Positions 23,298 through 28,599 of a DNA stretch of 28,805 nt are shown piece by piece. Numbering within the stretch: position 1 is the stretch's first letter; each line of letters opens with the position of its first letter. The translations under genes were made by a program, and so were the position numbers. The DNA is from a virus: IMG/VR virus record IMGVR_UViG_3300042141_000103, positions 1-28,805 of that record; one strand, given 5' to 3'. The notes under the pieces were generated by a model. The model did not search any database and was not told the origin of the DNA. It saw nothing but the letters and a program-made list of their open reading frames with translations.

Positions 23298-23905
23298 TTG
23301 TCAAAGTCGATGTTTGTGACTTGGAGGTTGTCCCACAGGCCACCGTGACGAGATGGGTTCTTTCGCAAGTACTCGTACACTTCGTGGGCCGCTACCTGCT
23401 GGCGATGAGTCTTGCCCTGCTGGCTTTGCCACTGCAAAAAAGGCTTTTGCGGCGTCTCGCACTGAGTAGTCAGCCAGTCAGGAGAATCATCAAATTCTCG
23501 GATCTCCATTCCGTAGCCAAGATTGGCTTGCTGCGGCTTTACGATGGCAATGCTTCTGCGTTCTCGATTGAATACATCTATCGGGTCGTCGTCGCCGGTT
23601 TGTCGGACGCAGGAATCTAGGATTGCGCGCTTTTCCTGCGAGCTAGAAACCTTTCCAATCACCATCGCATCGAGCATCTTCCAACTCTCAAATCGAGTGT
23701 CCTTTGGCGTGGCTTGGACAAGAAGCGAGCAACGATCCCAAAGGCTCAACCTGTCCATACCGTTCGCGTAGTCGCAGAACACGCGAACCAGTCCAATAGC
23801 GTCGTCTAGGACAATCGCGCACTGAACGACACGATCGTCCTTCTTGACTCGATTCGGCGCCCCTACGCCGATAACAACTCCAGTGATGTCCGTTCCTGCT
23901 GCCAT
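23090..23905 (-). CDS. Uncharacterised phage protein with OB-like N-terminal domain, ends at a slippery site
   Basis: The 271-residue protein starts MAAGTDITGVVIGVGAPNRV with a beta-rich N-terminal domain (OB-like pattern, about residues 1-70), a middle with ILDSCVRQTGDDDPIDVFNR and SIAIVKPQQANLGYGMEIRE, and a C-terminal domain with VYEYLRKNPSRHGGLWDNLQ and HRTAWLVVHIHRLKK (to residue 227), where related proteins of my recollection end. Beyond residue 227 the zero-frame continuation is probably spurious, because the HNH frame is the protein-like one there. The start at 23905 is preceded by a TGATG overlap with the small HTH gene. AT content is higher than in the neighbours. Confidence 0.72.
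   Translation of the reverse strand: MAAGTDITGVVIGVGAPNRVKKDDRVVQCAIVLDDAIGLVRVFCDYANGMDRLSLWDRCSLLVQATPKDTRFESWKMLDAMVIGKVSSSQEKRAILDSCVRQTGDDDPIDVFNRERRSIAIVKPQQANLGYGMEIREFDDSPDWLTTQCETPQKPFLQWQSQQGKTHRQQVAAHEVYEYLRKNPSRHGGLWDNLQVTNIDFDKWLLIGTASTHRTAWLVVHIHRLKKTTPPLIDSSSLIVDGKPDGWPYSTLAGVSAKRAESTGQQLLFTT
23225..23231 (-). promoter_or_regulatory. Candidate -1 ribosomal frameshift site A AAA AAA
   Basis: On the coding strand, CTA AAA AAA ACG (23233-23222) contains the heptamer A AAA AAA in the zero frame, the classic X XXY YYZ arrangement. Slipping back by one base continues into NDPATYRLK and the HNH domain. No obvious strong hairpin or pseudoknot follows in the next 60 bases, so efficiency may be low; I could not fold it. 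Confidence 0.55.
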
Positions 23906-24243
23906 CACACCACCCTCCACACCGTCGCCCACCGTCCACTGCTCGTCTTCCGCGTCCCATCCGCCACGACGAACCCGCGCCTCGCGAGCTCGATCCGCCT
24001 GGGCCGCTGCGTGCTCGGGTTCATAGCGAGCCGCCGCTGCATCTCCTCGTCCGTCAGACCGCCGGGCGTCGCCTGGAGCAGGGCCAGCACGCGACGCTGC
24101 AGGGCGTTGAGCGTGTCGGCGTCGAGCGAGTCGGCCGCCGCCGCCGATGTCACGCTGCCGCGAGCCGATGGCGGTCGCGGGGCGAAGAGCGGCAGGTCGG
24201 CGCACCGCGAGATCGTGTCGAGGTGGTAGGCGTCGTTGCTCAC
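23905..24243 (-). CDS. Small winged-helix-like protein
   Basis: The 112-residue protein begins MSNDAYHLDTISRCADLPLF, followed by a Ser/Ala-rich linker and a winged-helix-like C-terminal part: LNALQRRVLALLQATPGGLT, DEEMQRRLAMNPSTQRPRRI, ELARRGFVVADGTRKT. This is the arrangement of small phage regulators acting on DNA ends or operators. Start ATG at 24243 overlaps the HTH gene stop as ATGA. Confidence 0.75.
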   Translation of the reverse strand: MSNDAYHLDTISRCADLPLFAPRPPSARGSVTSAAAADSLDADTLNALQRRVLALLQATPGGLTDEEMQRRLAMNPSTQRPRRIELARRGFVVADGTRKTSSGRWATVWRVV

Positions 24244-24401
24244 TTCGCAGCCTCCGTGCGTGCGTGCCGATACCGTCCGTTCGCGATGCAGTTGATGACG
24301 CTCAGCGACACGCCGAGCCGCTGTGCGATCTGCTTCTGACGCACGCCACGGGCGAGGAGCTCGCGGATGCGGTCGATCGGGACGCGGTCACGTGGCGGCA
24401 T
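24240..24401 (-). CDS. 53-residue helix-turn-helix peptide
   Basis: The frame from ATG 24401 encodes MPPRDRVPIDRIRELLARGV, then RQKQIAQRLGVSLSVINCIA, a complete HTH (helix, turn at LGVS, recognition helix), and ends NGRYRHARTEAAK. GGAGG is six bases upstream. A small Cro-like regulator is likely. It lies between a structured leader and the winged-helix gene, coupled by ATGA. Confidence 0.78.
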   Translation of the reverse strand: MPPRDRVPIDRIRELLARGVRQKQIAQRLGVSLSVINCIANGRYRHARTEAAK

Positions 24402-24420
24402 GGGAAACCTCCGTGTTTCG

Positions 24421-24437
24421 GCCCCGTGACGTGGGGC
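24421..24437. promoter_or_regulatory. GC-rich inverted repeat in the leader of the small HTH gene
   Basis: GCCCC and GGGGC flank a seven-base loop (GTGACGT on the plus strand), 20 bp upstream of the small HTH gene start at 24401. Together with a larger inverted repeat at 24471-24526 it gives the leader a folded character. Confidence 0.35.
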
Positions 24438-24470
24438 ATCCGGTCGAGTCACCGCCAGAAGCAAGCGGCC

Positions 24471-24526
24471 TCGGCTGCACTGATACAACGCCTCTGAAGT
24501 GCTCAACTGGCGACCCATGCAGCCGA
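24471..24526. repeat. Long inverted repeat in the 24402-24569 gap
   Basis: TCGGCTGCA (24471-24479) is the exact reverse complement of TGCAGCCGA (24518-24526). Between them CGCC and GGCG form an inner pair. The gap of 168 bases holds no convincing gene; this could be a folded leader or small regulatory RNA. Confidence 0.4.
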
Positions 24527-24569
24527 TGGTTGCAGCCGCTGCGGCCAGGGCGGGCCGGTGTGTCTCCTG

Positions 24570-24827
24570 CTAGCCGTCGCTCATCTCCGTTGGCTTGCCG
24601 TTGCGATGTTCCGTCCGCTCCTTCGGCAGCGGCTCGTACACCCGCAGCCTCTCGACGAGCCTGTCCTGCGCTGACTCGGCGGCCCTCGCTCGGAGGTTTG
24701 CCTTCGCCACGCCGTTGCCCAGGTCGCGCACGAACCCAGCCATCCGTTCGCATCCGTGCCGCTCCAGCTCGCGAGCGACCACTTCTGCGTCGATGTAGAG
24801 CGGCTCCTCACGCTGGCTACGTCGCAT
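24570..24827 (-). CDS. Small unknown protein
   Basis: The 85-residue protein begins MRRSQREEPLYIDAEVVARE, continues LERHGCERMAGFVRDLGNGV with two helices, and ends KPTEMSDG. It has no recognised domain. It overlaps the preceding gene by 11 nt and is part of the same early transcript as RecT. Confidence 0.62.
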   Translation of the reverse strand: MRRSQREEPLYIDAEVVARELERHGCERMAGFVRDLGNGVAKANLRARAAESAQDRLVERLRVYEPLPKERTEHRNGKPTEMSDG

Positions 24828-25095
24828 CTGCCACCTCCTCGCTCACGGCGAACCGCAGCCGCCTCGCCTGCTTGTTCATCGCCAGCGCGATCGCCTCGAT
24901 CCGGTCGGCGAGCGACGCGAGCGCCGCCGCCTCGGTCTCGTGCCACGTGTCGTCGCGACGCCACCGGGTTTGACCTTGCTCAACCCACTCGCCGCACTCG
25001 GTGACGGTGCCGTACCACGACAGCGTCGAGTGACCGGTCTTCGCATTGACGCTCGTCCCGAGCTCGGCGCGGTAGAGACGTTTCGGTTCGCTCAC
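24817..25095 (-). CDS. Small unknown protein
   Basis: The 92-residue protein begins MSEPKRLYRAELGTSVNAKT and has a beta-rich first half (STLSWYGTVTECGEWV) followed by a helix (AALASLADRIEAIALAMNKQ). No domain recognised. Start at 25095 overlaps the RecT stop as ATGA, so it is expressed with RecT. Confidence 0.66.
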   Translation of the reverse strand: MSEPKRLYRAELGTSVNAKTGHSTLSWYGTVTECGEWVEQGQTRWRRDDTWHETEAAALASLADRIEAIALAMNKQARRLRFAVSEEVADAT

Positions 25096-25928
25096 GACGC
25101 CACCTCCTGACCGCTGACGATCTCAAGCTTCGTGTCGATCAGCGCGAAGAGCTCATCCGCCTGGGCGTCGCTATAGAAGCCCTCGTCGATGAGCCGCTTC
25201 TCGACGGTCCCGCGAATCGAGCGGAGCCGCTCCTCGGTCTTCGCGCCCTGCACGGCGTGGCGAGCCTTGACCATGTCCTCGGACGTGGCACGGGCCGGGG
25301 CGTCGGGCACCTCGGGCTCGGCGTCCGGTGGCGTGGCGTCGAACTTCGGCCGCACCTGCACGGGATCTCGCGGTAGCGTCGGCGTCGTCGGGTAGTCCTG
25401 TGCCTCCTCGGCGGTGATCAGCCCACGCAGGGCGTCGGCGAAGGCGTTCCGCAACGCAAACCCGCGAGCCCTGAGAGCCAGCATCCGCGTCGGGTACTGT
25501 TGCCAAGGGCCGCTCTTGCCCCACAGCGACGCCTTCTTCGCGTCGGCGACCGAGAACCGCACGACCGTCGGGGCAGGGTAGCCGCGACGCTTCGCCTCGC
25601 AGACCGCCACGAGGTTCTCGCCGTCGCCCTCGACGTACTCGCGGACGTACTCGCAGACCGGGCTGGCCTGCACGAGCGCCATCGCGGCATCGCCCCAGAT
25701 CGACGGGCGGCCGTTGATTACCGCGATGCTCTGGAGCGACTGCATCGGGCTCAGCCCGACCTCGCTGCCCGCCTGGATGGCGAGCAGGCAGCTTTCCGGC
25801 TTCCCCCGGAAGTCCTTCGGGGCAAACTCGCTCGCCGCGACCATCTTGGCGAACCGGTAGGCGTCATCCATCGAGGCGAGAGCCAACCCTCTCGCTGGTG
25901 CCGTGTGTGTCGAGATCTCCGTCGTCAC
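25092..25928 (-). CDS. recT: RecT-family single-strand annealing protein
   Basis: RecT-type proteins bind single-stranded DNA and promote strand annealing for phage recombination. The 278-residue protein has the typical core: YRFAKMVAASEFAPKDFRGK, then SCLLAIQAGSEVGLSPMQSL, AVINGRPSIWGDAAMALVQA, and GPWQQYPTRMLALRARGFAL with RNAFADALRGLITAEEAQDY. The C-terminus (about residues 190-278) is acidic and Pro-rich, then helical. GTG at 25928 is the start; the leader contains CACGAAAGG and a GGACACG site. No exonuclease partner is recognised next to it. Confidence 0.93.
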   Translation of the reverse strand: MTTEISTHTAPARGLALASMDDAYRFAKMVAASEFAPKDFRGKPESCLLAIQAGSEVGLSPMQSLQSIAVINGRPSIWGDAAMALVQASPVCEYVREYVEGDGENLVAVCEAKRRGYPAPTVVRFSVADAKKASLWGKSGPWQQYPTRMLALRARGFALRNAFADALRGLITAEEAQDYPTTPTLPRDPVQVRPKFDATPPDAEPEVPDAPARATSEDMVKARHAVQGAKTEERLRSIRGTVEKRLIDEGFYSDAQADELFALIDTKLEIVSGQEVAS

Positions 25929-25956
25929 GTGTCGTGTCCTTTCGTGTGGTTGTCGT

Positions 25957-26427
25957 TCAGTTCATTTCGTCGTTGTTCATGTCTCGCCAAGAGCCGACGG
26001 CTTCGTGGTGCTTCGACTGCTGCTCTGCCAGTAGCTGGACGGCTGCGGAGAGATCGCGCAGCGTCTCTCCGATCAGCGCTATTCCATCCTTGATTTCGTG
26101 CAGGACGTGTATCGCGTCATCGACGCTGGCACGTTCGGTCGAGCACTTGGTGTTTTGCAGACTAGAGGCAGACTTTGACTGCTCAGCCGCAGCAGAAATT
26201 TCTCGATCGGCTGCCGATGGACACACGTAGATAGGCCCGCGCGGGTCAGTGTCTGTTGCTTGAAACTTGATGCACTCGTCGTCAGTGATTCGGCCGGAAT
26301 GAATCGCTCGATACACGGCCTCGTATCGAACGTCCGACTTTGATCCAAACGAGCTCAACCGAACCCACTCTCGCGGGATATCCCTTGCATCAAGGGTTTT
26401 TCGGAGTTTCTTTCTGGCAGTCGTCAT
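25957..26427 (-). CDS. Unknown protein, AT-richer than neighbours
   Basis: The 156-residue protein begins MTTARKKLRKTLDARDIPRE and has RYEAVYRAIHSGRITDDECI, a helix-turn pattern that could bind DNA, then a Ser/Ala-rich linker and a long helix (LHEIKDGIALIGETLRDLSA). No family is recognised. Base composition is lower in GC than adjacent genes, which suggests later acquisition. Leader contains CACGAAAG. It is 28 nt upstream of RecT. Confidence 0.66.
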   Translation of the reverse strand: MTTARKKLRKTLDARDIPREWVRLSSFGSKSDVRYEAVYRAIHSGRITDDECIKFQATDTDPRGPIYVCPSAADREISAAAEQSKSASSLQNTKCSTERASVDDAIHVLHEIKDGIALIGETLRDLSAAVQLLAEQQSKHHEAVGSWRDMNNDEMN

Positions 26428-26457
26428 CTGCTCCTCGCTTTCGTGCGTTGTCGATCC

Positions 26458-26526
26458 TCAGTCAAAACCCGCCGCGTCCCCGTCCTGCGTCAGCGGCGAT
26501 CTGCCTCCCTGCGACCCCGGTTCCAC
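26458..26526 (-). CDS. Possible 22-residue micro-ORF
   Basis: In the 26428-26542 gap a GTG at 26526 has AGGAG six bases upstream and opens a frame of 22 codons ending at TGA 26458. The peptide (beginning MEPGSQGGRSPLTQ) is Gly/Asp-rich and not recognisable. An ACCCGG...CCGGGT hairpin overlaps its start. Likely weak or non-functional. Confidence 0.22.
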   Translation of the reverse strand: MEPGSQGGRSPLTQDGDAAGFD

Positions 26527-26542
26527 CGGGTCTCCTCGTGAT

Positions 26543-26836
26543 TCAGAACGCCGCGATCGCGTCCACGTCGATCGCGTAGTGCTCGCGGCCACCGCCGGGC
26601 TTGTGGTGGACGACGTGGTACGTCGTGTCGGTCAGCACCTCGATGACCGTGCAGCGACGGTGACCGTCGGGAAACGCGACGTTCACCGAGTCGCCGACGG
26701 CGTAGGTCGAGACGAGGCGACCGTTGACCCAGCGGCCCTCGCCCTGGGCTGGCGAGCCGTAGAGCTCGGTCATCGCGACGCCTGCGGCGTGGGCTTCGGC
26801 GTCGCCGGGGTGGCGGATTGACTCGATGATCGACAT
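26543..26836 (-). CDS. Small unknown beta-rich protein
   Basis: The 97-residue protein begins MSIIESIRHPGDAEAHAAGV (helix) and then has GRLVSTYAVGDSVNVAFPDG, CTVIEVLTDTTYHVVHHKPG, an SH3/KOW-like beta pattern. Function is unknown; such folds often bind RNA, DNA or proteins. A consensus-like promoter at 26865-26892 precedes it, with a start about 22 nt upstream of the ATG. Confidence 0.72.
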   Translation of the reverse strand: MSIIESIRHPGDAEAHAAGVAMTELYGSPAQGEGRWVNGRLVSTYAVGDSVNVAFPDGHRRCTVIEVLTDTTYHVVHHKPGGGREHYAIDVDAIAAF

Positions 26837-26864
26837 GGGGGATGCTCCTGTTCGTGGATGGGTG

Positions 26865-26892
26865 ATGGTATACGGGCGTTCACTAGGGTCAA
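26865..26892 (-). promoter_or_regulatory. Promoter for the 26836 gene
   Basis: TTGACC (26892-26887), a 16-bp spacer and TACCAT (26870-26865) on the minus strand. Transcription would begin near 26858, leaving a leader with AGGAG before the ATG. Repeated CCGCTAGC-type sites lie just upstream (26909-26948). Confidence 0.55.
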
Positions 26893-26925
26893 GCGGCGTC
26901 CACCAAATCGCTAGCGGTAGTTCGG

Positions 26926-26948
26926 CTGTAGGCTAGCGGTATTTGGGT
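26926..26948. repeat. 23-bp operator-like repeat, copy 1
   Basis: CTGTAGGCTAGCGGTATTTGGGT differs in only two positions from the copy at 28076-28098. A related shorter site CGCTAGCGGTAGTT is at 26909-26922. A promoter-like TTGACC...TACAGC with a 15-bp spacer overlaps it on the minus strand. Confidence 0.7.
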
Positions 26949-27019
26949 CAATCAGCAAGTCCCGCCGCGAGAATGCGGAGCAGGACGATTGCGAGCTCGA
27001 TCCAGATCGTCGGGTTCAT
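26948..27019 (-). CDS. 23-residue membrane microprotein
   Basis: ATG 27019 with AGGAGG eight bases upstream opens 23 codons to TGA 26948-26950: MNPTIWIELAIVLLRILAAG followed by LAD. The peptide is one hydrophobic helix with a single Arg. The strong ribosome site and its composition argue that it is real, and it is too short for a usual gene list. It lies downstream of the 167-residue gene in the same transcript. Confidence 0.5.
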   Translation of the reverse strand: MNPTIWIELAIVLLRILAAGLAD

Positions 27020-27071
27020 GGCGTGGGCCTCCTTGCCCGGTGGTGGTCGTCCCTGACCGGCGACGTGCCGA

Positions 27072-27575
27072 TCAGCCGTCGATTCCGGCGTTGATGTTGC
27101 GACCGGCGGCGTTGAGCACATACCACTCGCCGTCGTGGTTCGCCTCGGCGTAGGCGTTCGCGTCGGCGTCGCTCGCAGCCCGAAAGGTTTCGACGACCTC
27201 GAACTCGCCGGTCGCCTCGATCATGTAGGCGATGCTGTAGTCGGCAGGCTCGTCGTCGCGATGCCCGGTGCCGACGACTCGATCAAGCTCCTCATTGCGC
27301 GTCAGCTTGTGGGCGATCAGTTTCTCGCCGGGGCCGACGATGCAGTCGGCCGGATCGCCGTGCTCGGTGCCGAGAGTCCATCTGTCCGCCCAGCCACGGA
27401 GTCCATCGGCGTCGATCGTGTCAGTCGCGTCCGTCGGGTCATGGTCCGCCACGATATAGCCGTCTTCATCTACGTGGCAGACCTGCGAGTACAGCCGCAG
27501 CGTGCCGTCCTCGCGTCGCGTGATGTAGTCGTAGGCGTATCCGTCGCCAGCTTTGTCTCCAGAAATTCGCGCCAT
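27072..27575 (-). CDS. Unknown acidic protein
   Basis: The 167-residue protein begins MARISGDKAGDGYAYDYITR and is acidic and beta-rich (QVCHVDEDGYIVADHDPTDA, GEFEVVETFRAASDADANAY, EWYVLNAAGRNINAGIDG). No catalytic motif was recognised. The start at 27575 follows GGAGGACAGGACA; longer in-frame extensions are out of character. A GCCCC-TCGC-GGGGC hairpin (27596-27609) is in its leader. Confidence 0.68.
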   Translation of the reverse strand: MARISGDKAGDGYAYDYITRREDGTLRLYSQVCHVDEDGYIVADHDPTDATDTIDADGLRGWADRWTLGTEHGDPADCIVGPGEKLIAHKLTRNEELDRVVGTGHRDDEPADYSIAYMIEATGEFEVVETFRAASDADANAYAEANHDGEWYVLNAAGRNINAGIDG

Positions 27576-27595
27576 TGTCCTGTCCTCCGGGTTGT

Positions 27596-27609
27596 GCCCC
27601 TCGCGGGGC
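27596..27609. promoter_or_regulatory. Small GC hairpin in the leader of the 27575 gene
   Basis: GCCCC and GGGGC flank a TCGC loop, 21 bp upstream of the ATG; on the minus-strand transcript the loop is GCGA, a GNRA-type tetraloop. It may slow ribosomes or protect the message; no clear U-run follows. Confidence 0.3.
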
Positions 27610-27633
27610 GGGGTGTTGAGTCTATCTCTGCGC

Positions 27634-27804
27634 TCAGACGGTCGCCGCTCGAATCTGGGCGATAGCCTCGCGGGCCTCGTCCCGTGTGTCGTAGGTGCCG
27701 ACGCTCCAGCGGTCGTCGCCGCGTTGCGCGAGGATCTCGAACCAGTAGCACGTGCCACGGCTGCGAGGGTCGGAAATCTTCACGATGCGGTAGGTCGTGT
27801 TCAT
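27634..27804 (-). CDS. Small unknown protein
   Basis: The 56-residue protein begins MNTTYRIVKISDPRSRGTCY and has WFEILAQRGDDRWSVGTYDT followed by the helix RDEAREAIAQIRAATV, a compact beta-beta-alpha pattern seen in many tiny phage proteins. The start at 27804 is supported by the leader CACACGAAAGG with a CAGCCCC spacer. Function unknown. Confidence 0.65.
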   Translation of the reverse strand: MNTTYRIVKISDPRSRGTCYWFEILAQRGDDRWSVGTYDTRDEAREAIAQIRAATV

Positions 27805-27825
27805 GGGGCTGCCTTTCGTGTGGGC

Positions 27826-27845
27826 CGCCGGCCATGGTGCCGGCG
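27826..27845. terminator. GC hairpin after the 28023 gene
   Basis: CGCCGGC (27826-27832) pairs with GCCGGCG (27839-27845), seven bp with a CATGGT loop. It lies 10 bp after the stop of the 55-residue gene. There is no U-run, so it may be an attenuator or processing site rather than a true terminator. Confidence 0.3.
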
Positions 27846-27855
27846 GGCGAGTCAA

Positions 27856-28023
27856 TCATCGGCACCAGTAGTCGTGCGAAATCTTCAGAGCAACGTCCCA
27901 GACGTAGCCGATGGCATGCAGGCGCCTAGCCTCATCAATCGCTGACTCCCAAAAGCCGCTCTGCCGCATGGCCTTCAGCATCTCGTCGCATCGCTGCTCG
28001 AGCAGCTCCATGCTTCCGTTCAT
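27856..28023 (-). CDS. 55-residue helical protein
   Basis: The frame from ATG 28023 to TGA 27856-27858 encodes MNGSMELLEQRCDEMLKAMR, then QSGFWESAIDEARRLHAIGY and VWDVALKISHDYWCR. It is predicted helical with conserved-looking Trp and Tyr at the end. GGGAG lies upstream of the ATG, and a promoter-like TAGACA/TACAGT at 28075-28103 precedes it. It is shorter than 60 residues and easy to miss. No family recognised. Confidence 0.55.
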   Translation of the reverse strand: MNGSMELLEQRCDEMLKAMRQSGFWESAIDEARRLHAIGYVWDVALKISHDYWCR

Positions 28024-28074
28024 CGTTCGTCTCCCGGTTCGTGGTGCGTCAGGTCACATCCGCCTGACACTCGT

Positions 28075-28103
28075 ACTGTAGGCTATCGGTAGTTGGGTGT
28101 CTA
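28075..28103 (-). promoter_or_regulatory. Promoter for the 28023 gene, overlapped by a repeated operator-like motif
   Basis: On the minus strand, TAGACA (28103-28098), a 17-bp spacer and TACAGT (28080-28075) form a plausible promoter. Nearly the whole spacer is copy 2 of the 23-bp repeat, an arrangement typical of repressor sites. Confidence 0.55.
28076..28098. repeat. 23-bp operator-like repeat, copy 2
   Basis: CTGTAGGCTATCGGTAGTTGGGT matches the copy at 26926-26948 at 21 of 23 positions. A shorter related element, AACTAGCGGCTTTTCGG, is at 28439-28455, inside the promoter of the excisionase-like gene. Confidence 0.7.
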
Positions 28104-28111
28104 GCCCTCTA

Positions 28112-28150
28112 CAAAAAGATTTTTCCGGGGCGGTTTTCCCGCAGGAAAAC
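28112..28150 (-). terminator. Terminator after the excisionase-like gene
   Basis: GTTTTCC and GGAAAAC (28133-28150) form a seven-bp stem with a four-base loop just after the stop at 28153, followed by an A/T inverted repeat AAAAAGATTTTT (28113-28124). On the minus strand a T-run follows. A similar pair of structures is at 18856-18892. Confidence 0.6.
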
Positions 28151-28152
28151 GC

Positions 28153-28428
28153 CTACTTCCGACGCTTGGCGGTCTTTTTCTTCGCCCGCTTGGCGGCGGG
28201 ACGCTTGGCGAGGTGCCGTTTCCCGGCCGCCCTGGTGGTCAGGGCGTCACGCTGCTCCGTGGCCGAGCTCACCGAGACGAGCCAGAGCCGCTCCCCGAGC
28301 CGCCGCCCGCGAAGCTTGCCCTCGCGGAGAAGGGCTCGAACCCACCCGTCGGTGCAGCCCATGTAGGCGACCGCCTCCGCGATCGTCATGTGCGGTTCAC
28401 CGTCAATATTGTGAGCCATCGAAACCAT
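28153..28428 (-). CDS. Excisionase/MerR-like helix-turn-helix protein with lysine-rich tail
   Basis: The protein (about 91 residues from ATG 28428) has an HTH of the excisionase/MerR type: MTIAEAVAYMGCTDGWVRAL, then LREGKLRGRRLGERLWLV with the wing. The last about 25 residues are a Lys/Arg/Ala-rich tail (KRPAAKRAKKKTAKRRK), which resembles histone-like DNA-binding tails. Divergent to the integrase, so Xis-like control of excision or transcription is plausible. Promoter -10 ends only 6 nt before the ATG, so the message may be leaderless. Later ATGs could also serve. Confidence 0.8.
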   Translation of the reverse strand: MVSMAHNIDGEPHMTIAEAVAYMGCTDGWVRALLREGKLRGRRLGERLWLVSVSSATEQRDALTTRAAGKRHLAKRPAAKRAKKKTAKRRK

Positions 28429-28434
28429 GCCCAA

Positions 28435-28462
28435 ATGATAACTAGCGGCTTTTCGGGGTCAA
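28435..28462 (-). promoter_or_regulatory. Promoter for the excisionase-like gene
   Basis: TTGACC (28462-28457), 16-bp spacer and TATCAT (28440-28435) on the minus strand. Expected transcription start falls on the A of ATG 28428. CTAGCGGC in the spacer resembles the other repeated sites. CAAATTGCCGC at 28460-28470 overlaps the -35. Confidence 0.65.
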
Positions 28463-28495
28463 ATTGCCGCCGACCCGAGCCCCCCAAATTGCCGC
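28460..28495. repeat. Two direct CAAATTGCCGC repeats between divergent genes
   Basis: CAAATTGCCGC occurs at 28460-28470 and 28485-28495, 25 bp apart. They lie between the divergent integrase and excisionase-like genes and could be integrase arm sites or operator sites. Confidence 0.5.
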
Positions 28496-28599
28496 ACCGG
28501 GCACGCGCGGCGATCATTCAAATGGAACTTTTCCAATGGAGGATAGGGGCGTGATACGGGTGTACACTACTCGTCCTCCGACAGCCGAAGGAAGCGACC

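Noticed and set aside
26490-26540. tRNA-like 3' arm (CCGGTTCCACCGGG)
   Set aside because: The loop lacks GTTCRA and no acceptor, D or anticodon stem could be drawn; no tRNA gene was found in the window.
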